NCBI RefSeq assembly: GCF_000290615.1
Contig: NZ_ALAS01000206.1
Coordinates: 1-64,000 of the forward strand
Length of the DNA stretch: 64,000 nucleotides
Direction: 5' to 3'
DNA from: Heyndrickxia coagulans DSM 1 = ATCC 7050
GTDB taxonomy: Bacteria > Bacillota > Bacilli > Bacillales > Bacillaceae_C
Shown piece by piece: positions 16,088 to 24,865 of the stretch. Numbering within the stretch: position 1 is the stretch's first letter; the number at the start of each line of letters is the position of its first letter. Below the pieces are notes generated by a model. It ran no database searches. It worked only from the letters and a program-made list of their open reading frames with translations, and was not told the DNA's origin. Both the position numbers and the translations under genes were made by a program.

Positions 16088-18063
16088 CCGTTCATGTCCC
16101 CTTCCTCAATCATCAAATTCTCATTGTCTAAAATATTGGTATCGTCTTCAAGCCCGAATTCCACATGATTTTCAATCCATTGCCGGCGCGGTTCGACCTT
16201 ATCGCCCATGAGCGTGGTCACCCGCCGTTCGGCACGGGCCGCATCATCAATGCGGACACGGATCAAAGTCCGCGTTTCCGGATTCATCGTCGTTTCCCAA
16301 AGCTGGTCGGCATTCATTTCGCCGAGCCCTTTGTAACGCTGCAGGATATAGCCGCGTCCGACTTTTTTGATCGTTTCATCCAATTCTTTTTCGGTCCACG
16401 CATATTCCACGATTTCTTTCCTGCCGGTGCCTTTGCTGACTTTATAAAGCGGCGGCAGCGCGATGTAAACTTTTCCCGCTTCGATCAAAGGCCGCATATA
16501 GCGGTAAAAGAACGTGAGAAGCAGCACCTGGATGTGGGCACCGTCCGTGTCGGCATCGGTCATGATAATGACTTTGTCGTAATTGACGTCTTCCAAATTG
16601 AATTCAGGGCCGACACCGGCACCGATCGTATAAATAATGGTATTGATTTCTTCATTTTTAAAAATATCCGCAAGCTTTGCTTTTTCCGTGTTGATGACTT
16701 TTCCGCGCAGCGGCAAAACAGCCTGGAATTTCCGGTCGCGCCCCTGTTTCGCAGAACCGCCCGCCGAATCCCCTTCAACCAGATACAATTCATTCCGCTG
16801 CGGATTGCGGCTTTGCGCCGGCGTCAGCTTTCCGGATAAAGTCGTTTCCGATTTCTTCCGTTTTTTGCCGCTTCTGGCTTCTTCCCGCGCTTTCCTCGCT
16901 GCTTCCCTTGCCTGCGACGCCTTGATGGCTTTCCGGATCAAAAGATTGCTCGTATCCGGATTTTCTTCAAGAAAATAAGACAGGTGCTCCGAAACAATCG
17001 TATCAACTGCAGAGCGGGCTTCGCTTGTGCCAAGTTTTCCTTTCGTCTGCCCTTCAAATTGGAGCAGTTCTTCCGGAATGCGGACGGAAATAATGGCGGA
17101 CAGCCCTTCGCGGATATCCGTCCCTTCGAGGTTTTTATCTTTTTCTTTTAACAGTCCGGTTTTTCTTGCATAATCGTTCACGACGCGCGTCAAGGCCGTT
17201 TTTGCCCCAGCCTCGTGCGTGCCGCCGTCTTTCGTGCGCACGTTGTTCACGAAGGATAAAATGTTTTCCGAAAAGCCGTCGTTAAACTGAAAGGCAAATT
17301 CCGCTTCGATTCCGTTTGTTTCCCCTTCGATAAACACAACCGGATGGAGCACTTCTTTTCCTTCGTTCAAGTACTGGACAAAGGCTTCAATGCCGTTTTC
17401 GTAGTGGAACAGATCATGCCGCCCGAAACGTTCATCGGTGATTTCAATTTTTAACCCTTTTAAAAGAAAGGCCGATTCGCGCAACCGTTCGCATAATGTA
17501 TCGTAATTAAAAGTGATGGTGCTGAAAATGGACGGGTCGGGTTTAAAGTGTATCGTTGTGCCGGTCTTATTGGTTTTCCCGGTTTTCTCAAGCGTTGTTT
17601 CCGGTTTGCCGCCGCCATGGAAACGCTGTTCATACACATAACCGTCGCGGTGTATCGTAACAACCAGCCATTCCGACAGGGCATTCACGACGGACGCGCC
17701 TACACCGTGCAGGCCGCCGCTCGTTTTATAGCCGCCCTGCCCGAACTTTCCGCCGGCGTGCAAAATCGTCAAGATCACTTCCGTTGTCGGTTTGCCGAGC
17801 TTGTGCATCCCGACCGGCATGCCACGCCCAAAATCCTGGACGCTGATGCTGTTATCTTTGTGAATGTTGACGATGATATGGTTTCCGTACCCGGACAGCG
17901 CCTCATCCACCGCATTGTCGACGATTTCATAGACAAGATGGTGCAAACCACGCGCATCGGTCGACCCGATGTACATGCCCGGTCTTTTCCTTACTGCCTC
18001 CAGCCCTTCCAGCACCTGGATCGCATCATCGTTATATTCCAATATATTTTGTTTCTTCGCCAC
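16084..18063 (-). CDS. parE: DNA topoisomerase IV subunit B
   Basis: The ATPase subunit of topoisomerase IV. The 659-residue protein has the GHKL ATP-binding motifs ([37 protein letters not shown]), the transducer with the ATP-contacting Lys in the QTKGKLGT segment, and the TOPRIM motifs [20 protein letters not shown] and [15 protein letters not shown] start ([17 protein letters not shown]) behind GAAAGGGG matches the N-terminus of B. subtilis ParE; the longer open frame is not used. A TGTTATAAT extended -10 and a LexA-box-like element lie upstream. Confidence 0.96.
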   Translation of the reverse strand: MAKKQNILEYNDDAIQVLEGLEAVRKRPGMYIGSTDARGLHHLVYEIVDNAVDEALSGYGNHIIVNIHKDNSISVQDFGRGMPVGMHKLGKPTTEVILTILHAGGKFGQGGYKTSGGLHGVGASVVNALSEWLVVTIHRDGYVYEQRFHGGGKPETTLEKTGKTNKTGTTIHFKPDPSIFSTITFNYDTLCERLRESAFLLKGLKIEITDERFGRHDLFHYENGIEAFVQYLNEGKEVLHPVVFIEGETNGIEAEFAFQFNDGFSENILSFVNNVRTKDGGTHEAGAKTALTRVVNDYARKTGLLKEKDKNLEGTDIREGLSAIISVRIPEELLQFEGQTKGKLGTSEARSAVDTIVSEHLSYFLEENPDTSNLLIRKAIKASQAREAARKAREEARSGKKRKKSETTLSGKLTPAQSRNPQRNELYLVEGDSAGGSAKQGRDRKFQAVLPLRGKVINTEKAKLADIFKNEEINTIIYTIGAGVGPEFNLEDVNYDKVIIMTDADTDGAHIQVLLLTFFYRYMRPLIEAGKVYIALPPLYKVSKGTGRKEIVEYAWTEKELDETIKKVGRGYILQRYKGLGEMNADQLWETTMNPETRTLIRVRIDDAARAERRVTTLMGDKVEPRRQWIENHVEFGLEDDTNILDNENLMIEEGDMNG

Positions 18064-18109
18064 ATCTATTCCCCTTTCAATTGCAAAGCACGTGCATCCG
18101 CCGTTCATA

Positions 18110-18134
18110 GGAACAAATATTCGTTCTCATTATA
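18110..18134 (-). promoter_or_regulatory. parE promoter -10 with LexA-box-like element
   Basis: On the minus strand an extended -10 (TGTTATAAT) is followed at once by CGAATATTTGTTCC, which differs from the Gram-positive LexA/DinR consensus (CGAACATATGTTCG) at four positions and keeps the GTTC and CGAA half-site cores. I recall parE being SOS-inducible in B. subtilis, so the site is plausible. Confidence 0.45.
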
Positions 18135-18271
18135 ACATCATTTGCCGTTTTTATCATACTCATTTTATCGATAAAACGGAATTTGTAAAGGGTATGCGGA
18201 AATAACGCAGGGGCAAAGCAACGGTTATGGAACTTCTCCGGCAAACGGCCGCTTGATTGGGCAAATATAAA

Positions 18272-18304
18272 GAAAGCAAGCGCCCTTTAAGCTGGCGCCT
18301 GCAT
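18272..18304 (-). terminator. Terminator of CoA-binding protein gene
   Basis: On the minus strand GCAGGCGCC pairs with GGGCGCTTGC and is followed by TTTCTTT. It sits between the yneT stop and parE. Confidence 0.65.
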
Positions 18305-18312
18305 GAAAAAGC

Positions 18313-18726
18313 CTATTTTGTCAGGGCATGTTCCACTTTAATGCAGCGGTTCATCACTACCGTATAGCCTTTTTCTTTTAAAAACCGGTACGCTTCTTCG
18401 TTTTCGATGCCAAGTTGCGCCCAGAAAACATCCGCATCGATTTCATCAAACTCCCGTGCCAGCTCCGGCAAATATTCGGGCCGCCTGAAAATATCGACAA
18501 TGTCCACATGGCCTTCGATATCTTTTAAAGACGGAACAGCCTTTTCCCCGAGAATTTCCGTTGCTTTCGGATTGACCGGAATAATCTCATAACCGGCATC
18601 CTGCATGGCTTTGGCTACCATATAAGATGTTTTTTCCGGGTTATTGCTCAATCCTACCACTGCAATCCGTTTTGCTTTTTGTAAAATTTCCCTGATTTCT
18701 TCCCTGCTCGGATTTTCTATTGCCAT
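18313..18726 (-). CDS. CoA-binding protein (YneT/YccU family)
   Basis: A 137-residue single Rossmann-like domain. RIAVVGLSNNPEKTSYMVAKAM at residues 20-41 is the nucleotide-binding loop. It continues with GYEIIPVNPKATEILGEKAVPSLKDI and DIFRRPEYLPELAREFDEI, then ends VVMNRCIKVEHA, all hallmarks of the CoA-binding YccU/YneT family. The role is unresolved; related domains form part of ADP-forming acyl-CoA synthetases. It lies between parE and the divergent plsY as in B. subtilis. Confidence 0.9.
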   Translation of the reverse strand: MAIENPSREEIREILQKAKRIAVVGLSNNPEKTSYMVAKAMQDAGYEIIPVNPKATEILGEKAVPSLKDIEGHVDIVDIFRRPEYLPELAREFDEIDADVFWAQLGIENEEAYRFLKEKGYTVVMNRCIKVEHALTK

Positions 18727-18904
18727 TTGATCAACCCCTCTCCTTTCTTGTACTTTCGCCAGTCCGGTCCCATCTTAAACATTCGCTTGATCTTTTCTAA
18801 TTCCTGCCTGGCGCGAAAATCTGCACGGAATCGACAAAAAATATTCCTCTTTCCTTTAAGAACATGCTACAATAAGCATAGATTTTTTCCAAGGAGTTTT
18901 GCAC

Positions 18905-19504
18905 ATGACTATTGCCCTGATGGTCCTTTTGGCTTACCTGCTCGGCTCAATCCCGACAGGCCTGATCGTTGGTAAGCTTTTTTACGGGATAGACATCCGC
19001 GAGCACGGCAGCGGGAATCTCGGCGCGACCAATACGTTCCGTGTTCTCGGGTTCAAAGCCGGCAGTGTCGTAACAGTGGTGGATATTCTGAAAGGGACAG
19101 TCGCCACTTTATTGCCCCACTTTTTTGGCCTGGAGCATACGGTTCACCCGCTTTTAATCGGGCTGATTGCGGTGATCGGCCATATGCTTCCGGTATTTGC
19201 CAAATTTAAAGGCGGCAAAGCGGTGGCCACTTCTGCAGGCGTTGTCCTTGCCTACCAATGGCCCTTGTTTGTTATGGTGATTATCGTCTTTTTGGTTACT
19301 TTAAAAATAAGCAAATATGTTTCGCTTTCTTCCATCATGGCGGCTTTTTTTGGCATCCTGTATACGCTCATTTATATGATCGTGACGCATGACTGGCCGC
19401 TGTTTGTCATCGTTCTGGCGCTCGCCTCTTTCATTATTTACCGCCATAAAGCCAATATTAAGCGGATTAAAAATAAGACCGAGCCGAAAGTCAAATGGAT
19501 GTAA
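18905..19504 (+). CDS. plsY: Glycerol-3-phosphate acyltransferase PlsY
   Basis: An integral membrane enzyme that transfers the acyl group from acyl-phosphate to glycerol-3-phosphate, the first step of phospholipid synthesis. The 199-residue protein keeps the three family loops: [32 protein letters not shown], the phosphate-binding [12 protein letters not shown], and the [15 protein letters not shown] tail. Several hydrophobic helices span the whole length. The ATG follows AAGGAG at eight bases; a TTG six bases upstream is too close to the ribosome site. Promoter-like TGCTACAAT lies about 35 bases upstream. Confidence 0.95.
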   Translation: MTIALMVLLAYLLGSIPTGLIVGKLFYGIDIREHGSGNLGATNTFRVLGFKAGSVVTVVDILKGTVATLLPHFFGLEHTVHPLLIGLIAVIGHMLPVFAKFKGGKAVATSAGVVLAYQWPLFVMVIIVFLVTLKISKYVSLSSIMAAFFGILYTLIYMIVTHDWPLFVIVLALASFIIYRHKANIKRIKNKTEPKVKWM

Positions 19505-19635
19505 GGCAGCCATTTTTTCTAAAACCGGATATTTCCTGCAAACACGGAACCAGTCCAGAGGCAAAAGGTTAGGGAAAAAGCGTGCTTTGGTCTATAATGA
19601 AAATGCAAAAGGCGCAGTTGGAAGGAAGTGGCGGC

Positions 19636-19929
19636 ATGAAAATTCACATTACAGATGAGGCGGTAAACTGGTTTAAAAGGGAACTGGAACTGGATGACGG
19701 TGAATCCGTCCGCTTTTTTGCCAAATATGGCGGTTCCACGCCTATCCAGCACGGATTTTCACTTGGCGTTCAAAAGGACATTCCCGACGATCCGGCGGCG
19801 GCCGTTGAACGGAACGGCAATGCCTTTTTCATTGAAAGCACGGACGAATGGTATTTTGACGGCCATGATTTGTATATCGGGTACGACCCGGGACGGGATG
19901 AACCGGTATACGAATATAAAAAAGGTTAA
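19636..19929 (+). CDS. HesB/IscA-like protein YneR
   Basis: A 97-residue HesB-fold protein resembling B. subtilis YneR (ITDEAVNWFKRELEL...VRFFAKYGGSTPIQHGFSLGVQKD...FFIESTDEWYFDGHDLYIGYD). It has no cysteine at all, so it cannot bind an Fe-S cluster in the way of IscA; the family function is unknown. A GGAAGGAAGTGG ribosome site precedes the ATG, which matches the usual N-terminus. It is convergent with yneQ across a terminator. Confidence 0.85.
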   Translation: MKIHITDEAVNWFKRELELDDGESVRFFAKYGGSTPIQHGFSLGVQKDIPDDPAAAVERNGNAFFIESTDEWYFDGHDLYIGYDPGRDEPVYEYKKG

Positions 19930-19981
19930 AACCGGGATCATCCGGCAGCTGCTCTTTTGCTGCCAGTGATGCCGGTTTTTT
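19928..19981. terminator. Terminator between yneR and yneQ
   Basis: A long imperfect hairpin with outer stem AAACCGG / CCGGTTT and inner stem GGCAGC / GCTGCC, followed by TTTTTTA. It can act on both convergent genes. Confidence 0.7.
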
Positions 19982-20282
19982 ATTTTAAAAATTTTTTTGC
20001 TTCCGCAAGGCGCCCTTCTTTTTGCAAAATTTCCCGCTGTTTTTGGCCAAGTAGGTCGAAATGGCTGTAACCGTCTTTGCGGACATGAATCCATTCTTTT
20101 TTCAGCTGGTAGCGCGCTCCCCATGCAGCGAGTTTCTCAAGATCTTTACAGCCGACTTTTGTGACCGATTTTGCGCTGGGGAAACGGTCATCCAGCCAAA
20201 AATGCGTTAAAAACGCAATTTCCCCGCGGTCAATCGCCGCTTTCCACGCTTTGACCTGGTTGCGGTGTATGCCAAAAGCCAA
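19980..20282 (-). CDS. Conserved protein YneQ, function unknown
   Basis: The 100-residue protein MAFGIHRNQVKAWKAAIDRGEIAFLTHFWLDDRFP...VGCKDLEKLAAWGARYQLKKEWIHVRK...HFDLLGQKQREILQKEGR matches what I recall of B. subtilis YneQ. No catalytic motif is apparent; Trp- and His-rich patches suggest a compact soluble protein. The TTG start lies behind GGGGGATGAA. It follows the thioesterase gene by 15 bases, as a two-gene operon, in the same order as B. subtilis. Confidence 0.85.
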   Translation of the reverse strand: MAFGIHRNQVKAWKAAIDRGEIAFLTHFWLDDRFPSAKSVTKVGCKDLEKLAAWGARYQLKKEWIHVRKDGYSHFDLLGQKQREILQKEGRLAEAKKFLK

Positions 20283-20297
20283 AATTCATCCCCCGCT

Positions 20298-20717
20298 TTA
20301 TGATTTTTTTGCTTTTTCATATGCTTCATGCCATTTTGGGTAGAGGCGGCGGAACGCAACCGGGCGGAAACTGTCTTTTTTTACGCAGACATGTGTTGAA
20401 CTCGCGGCCACGGCAAGGTCGCCGGTTTCTGTGTAAACCTCATAGCCGTACTTTACGCGCAGCCCGTCATATGCATCGACCCATGTTTTCACGGTCACCG
20501 TTTCCCCGTAACGGGCCGGTTTTTTGTATGAAATTTGAATATCGATGACCGGCGACAAAATCCCGTCTTTTTCCATATCTGCATAGCGGAAGCCAAGGTC
20601 TTCGATTAATTTCGTCCGCCCCACTTCCATCCAGACAAGATAATTAGCATGGTACACAACCCCCATTTGGTCTGTTTCCGCATATCGCACTTTGATTTCT
20701 GCTTCTGATACAAACAT
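20298..20717 (-). CDS. Acyl-CoA thioesterase, hotdog fold (YneP-like)
   Basis: A 139-residue 4-hydroxybenzoyl-CoA thioesterase family member. The active-site signature VRYAETDQMGVVYHANYLVWMEVGRTKLIEDLG carries the catalytic Asp of ETDQMG and the following NYL...E. The second half (ISYKKPARYGETVTVKTWVD) completes a single hotdog. It probably hydrolyses acyl-CoA; chain preference is unknown. The ATG used follows GAGGTG at six bases; an in-frame ATG 18 bases earlier has no ribosome site. Confidence 0.9.
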   Translation of the reverse strand: MFVSEAEIKVRYAETDQMGVVYHANYLVWMEVGRTKLIEDLGFRYADMEKDGILSPVIDIQISYKKPARYGETVTVKTWVDAYDGLRVKYGYEVYTETGDLAVAASSTHVCVKKDSFRPVAFRRLYPKWHEAYEKAKKS

Positions 20718-20846
20718 CCCAGACACCTCTTTCATATGTACATTCAACATCTTTATTTTAGCATAAAGAAAATTCCCCCTCCTAAAAGGATGCCTGATAC
20801 AGGGCCGGGAAAAGGTTCGCATGCACGCATGGCCGCAGCAAAAAGG

Positions 20847-20926
20847 GAAAAAAAACGGCCTTTCCGAGAGGGAAAAGGCGTGGTTCCAAAGAAACGCTGC
20901 TGTTTTCCGTCGAAAGGCCGTTTTCG
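20847..20926 (-). terminator. Terminator of sspN-tlp operon
   Basis: On the minus strand AAAACGGCCTTTC pairs with GGAAAGGCCGTTTT across a roughly 50-base loop and is followed by a T run. Confidence 0.6.
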
Positions 20927-20927
20927 T

Positions 20928-21158
20928 TTATTGCTGCTGTTTGTATGCGGCTTCGTCTTTTACCTCGGTTCTCATCGCTTCGAGGCTTTCACGGCGCCGC
21001 TCATTTTTTTCCTTTATTTGTTGGATTTGCGTTTCATCACTTGTAACAGCAAGCGATTCTTCCGCACTTTCCATGTTTTCGATCGTATTGTGGATCATGT
21101 TTTGCAGTTTTTCCACATTATCGCTGCGGTCGTCCGGTTTCGGCCGGTTATGCGCCAT
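20928..21158 (-). CDS. tlp: Small acid-soluble spore protein Tlp (thioredoxin-like)
   Basis: The 76-residue product (NRPKPDDRSDNVEKLQNMIHNTIENMESAEESLAVTSDETQIQQIKEKNERRRESLEAMRTEVKDEA) is the spore-core protein Tlp, recognised by the PDDRSDNVEKLQ start and the NExRRRES segment. It is charged and helical, without the thioredoxin active site despite its name. A strong GGAGGAG ribosome site precedes it. It follows sspN by 27 bases, matching the sspN-tlp operon of B. subtilis, which is expressed in the forespore. Confidence 0.93.
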   Translation of the reverse strand: MAHNRPKPDDRSDNVEKLQNMIHNTIENMESAEESLAVTSDETQIQQIKEKNERRRESLEAMRTEVKDEAAYKQQQ

Positions 21159-21185
21159 TGTGTTCTCCTCCTTCGGCTGTTGAAG

Positions 21186-21329
21186 CTACTCCCCTTTTGT
21201 CTGTATCACCTGTGCATGCTGTCCCGAACGGTCCTGCATCTTCTTCCCCTTATTGCCGGAAAATCCGCGCGGCTGCGTGCCAAGATGATCGGGAACGAAA
21301 TATTTGCTTTTCTTGTTTGGATTGCTCAT
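21186..21329 (-). CDS. sspN: Small acid-soluble spore protein N
   Basis: The 47-residue protein MSNPNKKSKYFVPDHLGTQPRGFSGNKGKKMQDRSGQHAQVIQTKGE has the SspN pattern (NPKKxS...APxHxGTQ...GNKGKxMQDxSG). It is a basic minor component of the spore core. GGGGAG precedes the ATG. It is the first gene of the sspN-tlp pair, directly downstream of an FbpB-family gene. Confidence 0.88.
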   Translation of the reverse strand: MSNPNKKSKYFVPDHLGTQPRGFSGNKGKKMQDRSGQHAQVIQTKGE

Positions 21330-21395
21330 CACATCTCCCCCCTCCTCATACATTTTCCCCCGGAGGAAAGCGGATTATGATCCACAAACAGTGGC

Positions 21396-21530
21396 TTATT
21401 CTGCTAATTTCATCTCGTGTTTCCGGTCCAGCCGTTCTTCTATCCGCATCAGCGCATCCCTGTCGCGCAACAGTTCCTGTTTATTTTCGGCAACAAGATC
21501 CGAAAAGGTCTTTTTATGGGTTTTTCTCAT
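21396..21530 (-). CDS. FbpB family small basic protein
   Basis: The 44-residue product MRKTHKKTFSDLVAENKQELLRDRDALMRIEERLDRKHEMKLAE fits the Fur-regulated basic protein B family (basic N-terminus, FxxLVxENKxxLLxDRxAxxxIExRLxxKHE). Some members assist iron-sparing small RNA regulation. Here no Fur box is visible; instead CATACTA, a sigma-F/G-type -10, lies upstream and spore genes follow. A GGAG ribosome site precedes the ATG. Confidence 0.8.
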   Translation of the reverse strand: MRKTHKKTFSDLVAENKQELLRDRDALMRIEERLDRKHEMKLAE

Positions 21531-21552
21531 ATTTGCCCACTCCTTACAAGTA

Positions 21553-21559
21553 TTTTTAC
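21553..21559 (-). promoter_or_regulatory. Forespore-type -10 (CATACTA) upstream of fbpB-like gene
   Basis: The minus strand reads CATACTA about 30 bases upstream of the ATG, with TTATA 18 bases further upstream as a weak -35. It matches the sigma-G -10 exactly. Confidence 0.4.
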
Positions 21560-21600
21560 TTAGTATGGGCAATTATGGGAAAAATTATAAATTTGGTTCA

Positions 21601-21633
21601 AAAAAAAGCTGCGGCAGAAGCCGCAGCTTTTTT
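21601..21633 (-). terminator. Terminator of citB
   Basis: Perfect stem GCTGCGGC / GCCGCAGC flanked by A7 and T6, just after the aconitase stop. Confidence 0.9.
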
Positions 21634-21638
21634 AAACA

Positions 21639-24374
21639 TTATGATTTTGATTGCACTTCATTTTTGGACTGCTGCAGTTTTTCGCGCAGCACCATTTGCA
21701 AGATGCCGCCGTGGCGGTAATAGTCAATTTCTACGTCGGAATCGAACCGGACAAGCGCTTCAAATTCCGTTTTCTTCCCGTTTTCGTCAGTTGCCGTAAC
21801 CTTTACCCAGTCATGCGGTTTAACATTTTCGTCAATATGGACATCAAATGTTTCTTTGCCGGTTAAGCCGAGCGTGTCGGCATTTTCGCCTTTTTTGAAC
21901 TGCAGCGGCAGCACGCCCATGAGAACGAGGTTGGAACGGTGGATCCGTTCAAAGCTTTCCGCAATCACGGTTTTAATGCCGAGCAGGTATGTGCCTTTTG
22001 CCGCCCAGTCGCGCGATGAGCCCATGCCGTAATCTTTGCCGGCGAGAACCACAAGGCCGGTGCCGTTTTCTTTATAACGCATGGCAGCATCATAAATCGA
22101 CGTCACTTCATTCGTCGGCCAGTAAGTCGTATAGCCGCCTTCCGTACCCGGTGCAATCTGGTTGCGGATGCGGATGTTGGCAAATGTTCCGCGCATCATG
22201 ACTTCATGGTTGCCGCGGCGGGAACCGTAAGAGTTAAAGTCACGCGGTTCGACTCCTTTTGACAGCAAGTATTTTCCGGCAGGTGTGTCTTTGCCGATCG
22301 CACCCGCAGGCGAAATATGGTCGGTTGTCACCGAATCGCCGAATTTGCCGATGACGCGCATGTCTGAAAGCGGCTGTACTTCGCCCGGTTCAGGCGAGAG
22401 ATTTTCAAAGAACGGCGGATTTTGGATGTAAGTCGATTCCGCATCCCATGTATACAGCGGTTCGTCGCTCGTTTCGATCGCATTCCACCGTTCATTGTCG
22501 GTAAAGACGTTTTCATATTGTTTGCGGAACAATTCCGGCGTGACGACTTTTTGGACATTTTCTTTGATTTCATCCGCTGACGGCCAAATATCCTTCAGGT
22601 AGACGTCTTGGCCATCTTTGTCTTTGCCGATCGGGTCATGGTTTAAATCGATATTCACCGTTCCTGCGAGCGCATAAGCAACCACAAGCGGCGGCGAAGC
22701 CAGATAGTTGGCTTTAACAAGCGGATGGATCCGGCCTTCAAAATTCCGGTTCCCGGAAAGGACACTCGTTACGAGCAGATCATTGTCCATGATGGTTTTT
22801 TCAATTTCTTCCTTCAACGGGCCGGAGTTACCGATACAGGTCGTGCAGCCGTAACCGACCAGGTTAAAGCCGAGCTGTTCGAGGTACGGCATTAAACCGG
22901 CGTCTTTTAGGTAGCCGGTCACGACTTTTGATCCCGGCGCGAGCGAAGTTTTCACATATTTCGGCACTTCCAGCCCTTTTTCAACCGCTTTTTTCGCAAG
23001 CAGGCCGGCCCCGAGCATAACGTAAGGGTTTGAAGTGTTTGTGCAGCTTGTAATCGCTGCAATGGCGACTGCGCCGGTTTTTATCACGGCTGTTTCGCCG
23101 TTGTTAAAATGGATAACAGCCTCTTTATCGAGCTCTTTTTCATCCAGTCCGAAACCCTGGTTGCCGGAAGGCGCCGTAATCGCTTTTTGGAAAGCGGACT
23201 GCATTTGCGATAACGGAATCAAATCCTGCGGGCGTTTCGGGCCGGAAAGGTTGGCTTCAATTTCAGAAAGGTTCAGTTCAAGCACATCCGTATAAATCGG
23301 GTCTTCTTTGTCCGGCGTAAAGAACATGCCGTTTTCTTTCAAGTAAGTTTCCACAACTTTTACATGTTCTTCGCTGCGGCCAGTTAAGCGCAAATAGGCA
23401 AGCGACTCATCATCAACCGGGAAGAAACCGCAAGTTGCCCCGTATTCAGGCGCCATATTTGCAATGGTCGCACGGTCTGCAAGCGGCAGCGTCGAGACGC
23501 CCGGGCCAAAGAATTCGACAAATTTGCCGACCACGCCTTTTTGGCGCAAAAGCTGGGTGACTTTTAACGCAAGGTCGGTAGCGGTTGCCCCGTTCGGAAG
23601 CGATCCGGTCAGTTTTACGCCGATGACTTCCGGAATCGGGAAATACGAAGGCTGTCCGAGCATGCCGGCTTCCGCTTCAATGCCGCCGACACCCCATCCG
23701 AGCACACCGAGGCCGTTGACCATTGTCGTATGGGAGTCGGTCCCGACGAGGGTATCCGGATACGTTTCATATTCGCCGTTTTCCAGTTCTTTTTCATGGA
23801 CGACACTTGCCAGATACTCAAGGTTTACCTGGTGGACAATCCCCGTTGCAGGCGGAACGGCACGGTAATTGTCAAACGCTTTTTGTGCCCAGTTTAAAAA
23901 TTTATAGCGTTCGGCATTGCGTTTGAATTCAAAATCCATATTCACCTGAAGGGCATCCGGCGCGCCGTATTTGTCAACCTGAACCGAGTGGTCGATCACA
24001 AGGTCAACCGGCACTTCCGGATTGATTTTATCCGCGTTTCCGCCCAAATCAGCCATCGCTTTGCGGAGGGAAGCAAGATCAACAACAACCGGGACACCGG
24101 TAAAATCTTGCAAAATAACGCGCGACGGTTTAAACGGGACTTCTTTGTCCTTTACTTCATCCGATCCCCATTTCGCCAAGTCTTCAACATGTTCTTTCGT
24201 AATCGCGCGGCCGTCCATTTGGCGGAGCACCGATTCAAGCAGCACTTTAATCGAATACGGCAGGCGCGCAACATTGGCGACTCCTGCGTCCTCTAGCGCT
24301 GTCAGGCGGTAATAGTGATAGCGTTTCCCATTTACTTCAAAAACGGTACGCGCTTTAAAGACATCATTGGACAT
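21639..24374 (-). CDS. citB: Aconitate hydratase
   Basis: Aconitase (AcnA/IRP1 type, 911 residues) isomerises citrate and isocitrate in the TCA cycle and can bind RNA when its 4Fe-4S cluster is lost. The cluster cysteines are visible in [21 protein letters not shown] and [14 protein letters not shown]. Other landmarks are [28 protein letters not shown], the swivel-domain substrate loop [15 protein letters not shown] and [12 protein letters not shown]. It starts at ATG 24374. A palindrome-rich upstream region (24440-24540) is a possible site for CcpC or other regulators. It is monocistronic with its own terminator. Confidence 0.97.
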   Translation of the reverse strand: MSNDVFKARTVFEVNGKRYHYYRLTALEDAGVANVARLPYSIKVLLESVLRQMDGRAITKEHVEDLAKWGSDEVKDKEVPFKPSRVILQDFTGVPVVVDLASLRKAMADLGGNADKINPEVPVDLVIDHSVQVDKYGAPDALQVNMDFEFKRNAERYKFLNWAQKAFDNYRAVPPATGIVHQVNLEYLASVVHEKELENGEYETYPDTLVGTDSHTTMVNGLGVLGWGVGGIEAEAGMLGQPSYFPIPEVIGVKLTGSLPNGATATDLALKVTQLLRQKGVVGKFVEFFGPGVSTLPLADRATIANMAPEYGATCGFFPVDDESLAYLRLTGRSEEHVKVVETYLKENGMFFTPDKEDPIYTDVLELNLSEIEANLSGPKRPQDLIPLSQMQSAFQKAITAPSGNQGFGLDEKELDKEAVIHFNNGETAVIKTGAVAIAAITSCTNTSNPYVMLGAGLLAKKAVEKGLEVPKYVKTSLAPGSKVVTGYLKDAGLMPYLEQLGFNLVGYGCTTCIGNSGPLKEEIEKTIMDNDLLVTSVLSGNRNFEGRIHPLVKANYLASPPLVVAYALAGTVNIDLNHDPIGKDKDGQDVYLKDIWPSADEIKENVQKVVTPELFRKQYENVFTDNERWNAIETSDEPLYTWDAESTYIQNPPFFENLSPEPGEVQPLSDMRVIGKFGDSVTTDHISPAGAIGKDTPAGKYLLSKGVEPRDFNSYGSRRGNHEVMMRGTFANIRIRNQIAPGTEGGYTTYWPTNEVTSIYDAAMRYKENGTGLVVLAGKDYGMGSSRDWAAKGTYLLGIKTVIAESFERIHRSNLVLMGVLPLQFKKGENADTLGLTGKETFDVHIDENVKPHDWVKVTATDENGKKTEFEALVRFDSDVEIDYYRHGGILQMVLREKLQQSKNEVQSKS

Positions 24375-24491
24375 GTCTTTTCCCCCTTTGTCAAGATTCG
24401 TATTTTCGTCATTTAAAAGATTAACAGAATGATTCGTATAAAAAACGCCTCACAGCTTCATCATATTACAATAAATGACATAAGTAAATAA

Positions 24492-24505
24492 CAATAATAT
24501 TATTG
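24492..24505. promoter_or_regulatory. AT-rich palindrome upstream of citB
   Basis: A perfect 14-base palindrome, CAATAATATTATTG. It lies between the divergent citB and sspO genes, about 120 bases upstream of the citB start. CcpC recognises ATAA-N7-TTAT half-sites; the spacing here fits only approximately. Confidence 0.3.
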
Positions 24506-24565
24506 TCTGTGATAAGTTTTAATTATATCACCTGCCATTTGGTTTGCAAAAAATTTATCGGTAAG

Positions 24566-24594
24566 GTATGATTTTCCCTTTATTCAACATACTA
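24566..24594 (+). promoter_or_regulatory. Sigma-G-type promoter of sspO
   Basis: GTATG and CATACTA separated by 17 bases, 26 bases upstream of the GTG start. It matches the forespore sigma-factor consensus (GHATR, CATAHTA). Confidence 0.7.
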
Positions 24595-24620
24595 AAACTG
24601 TAGCCAGGGAGGTGAGCCTT

Positions 24621-24770
24621 GTGACAAGACAGAAAGCAAACCATATCCGGCCGGGCATGAATGCGGCAAAAGCGCAAGGGAAAGGCGCCGGATACAATGA
24701 AGAATTTTCAAACGAGCCTTTAACGGAAAAAGAAAGGCAGTTTAATAAAAAACGTAAGAAAAACCAGTAG
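24621..24770 (+). CDS. sspO: Small acid-soluble spore protein O
   Basis: The 49-residue protein [49 protein letters not shown] matches SspO/CotK (KANHxxxGMNxAKxQGKGAGY...LTExERQxNKKRKxNQ). The GTG start is preceded by GGGAGGTGAG. A sigma-G-type promoter lies upstream and a terminator downstream, so it is monocistronic. In B. subtilis sspO is followed by sspP; here sspP lies 1.8 kb further right beyond an aminopeptidase gene. Confidence 0.93.
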   Translation: MTRQKANHIRPGMNAAKAQGKGAGYNEEFSNEPLTEKERQFNKKRKKNQ

Positions 24771-24775
24771 CATGG

Positions 24776-24813
24776 CAAAGAAATCAGCTTGACAAGCTGA
24801 TTTCTTTGTTTTG
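24776..24813 (+). terminator. Terminator of sspO
   Basis: A long perfect inverted repeat (CAAAGAAATCAGCTTG / CAAGCTGATTTCTTTG) followed by TTTTG. Confidence 0.8.
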
Positions 24814-24865
24814 TCCATTGAGAATCTTTATCAATATAATATTGATGTTTTTCTGATGTTTTTCT

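Noticed and set aside
20821..21183. Rightward ORFs antisense to tlp and sspN
   Set aside because: They are mirror frames of the spore genes; tlp and sspN are recognised by sequence, ribosome sites and order.
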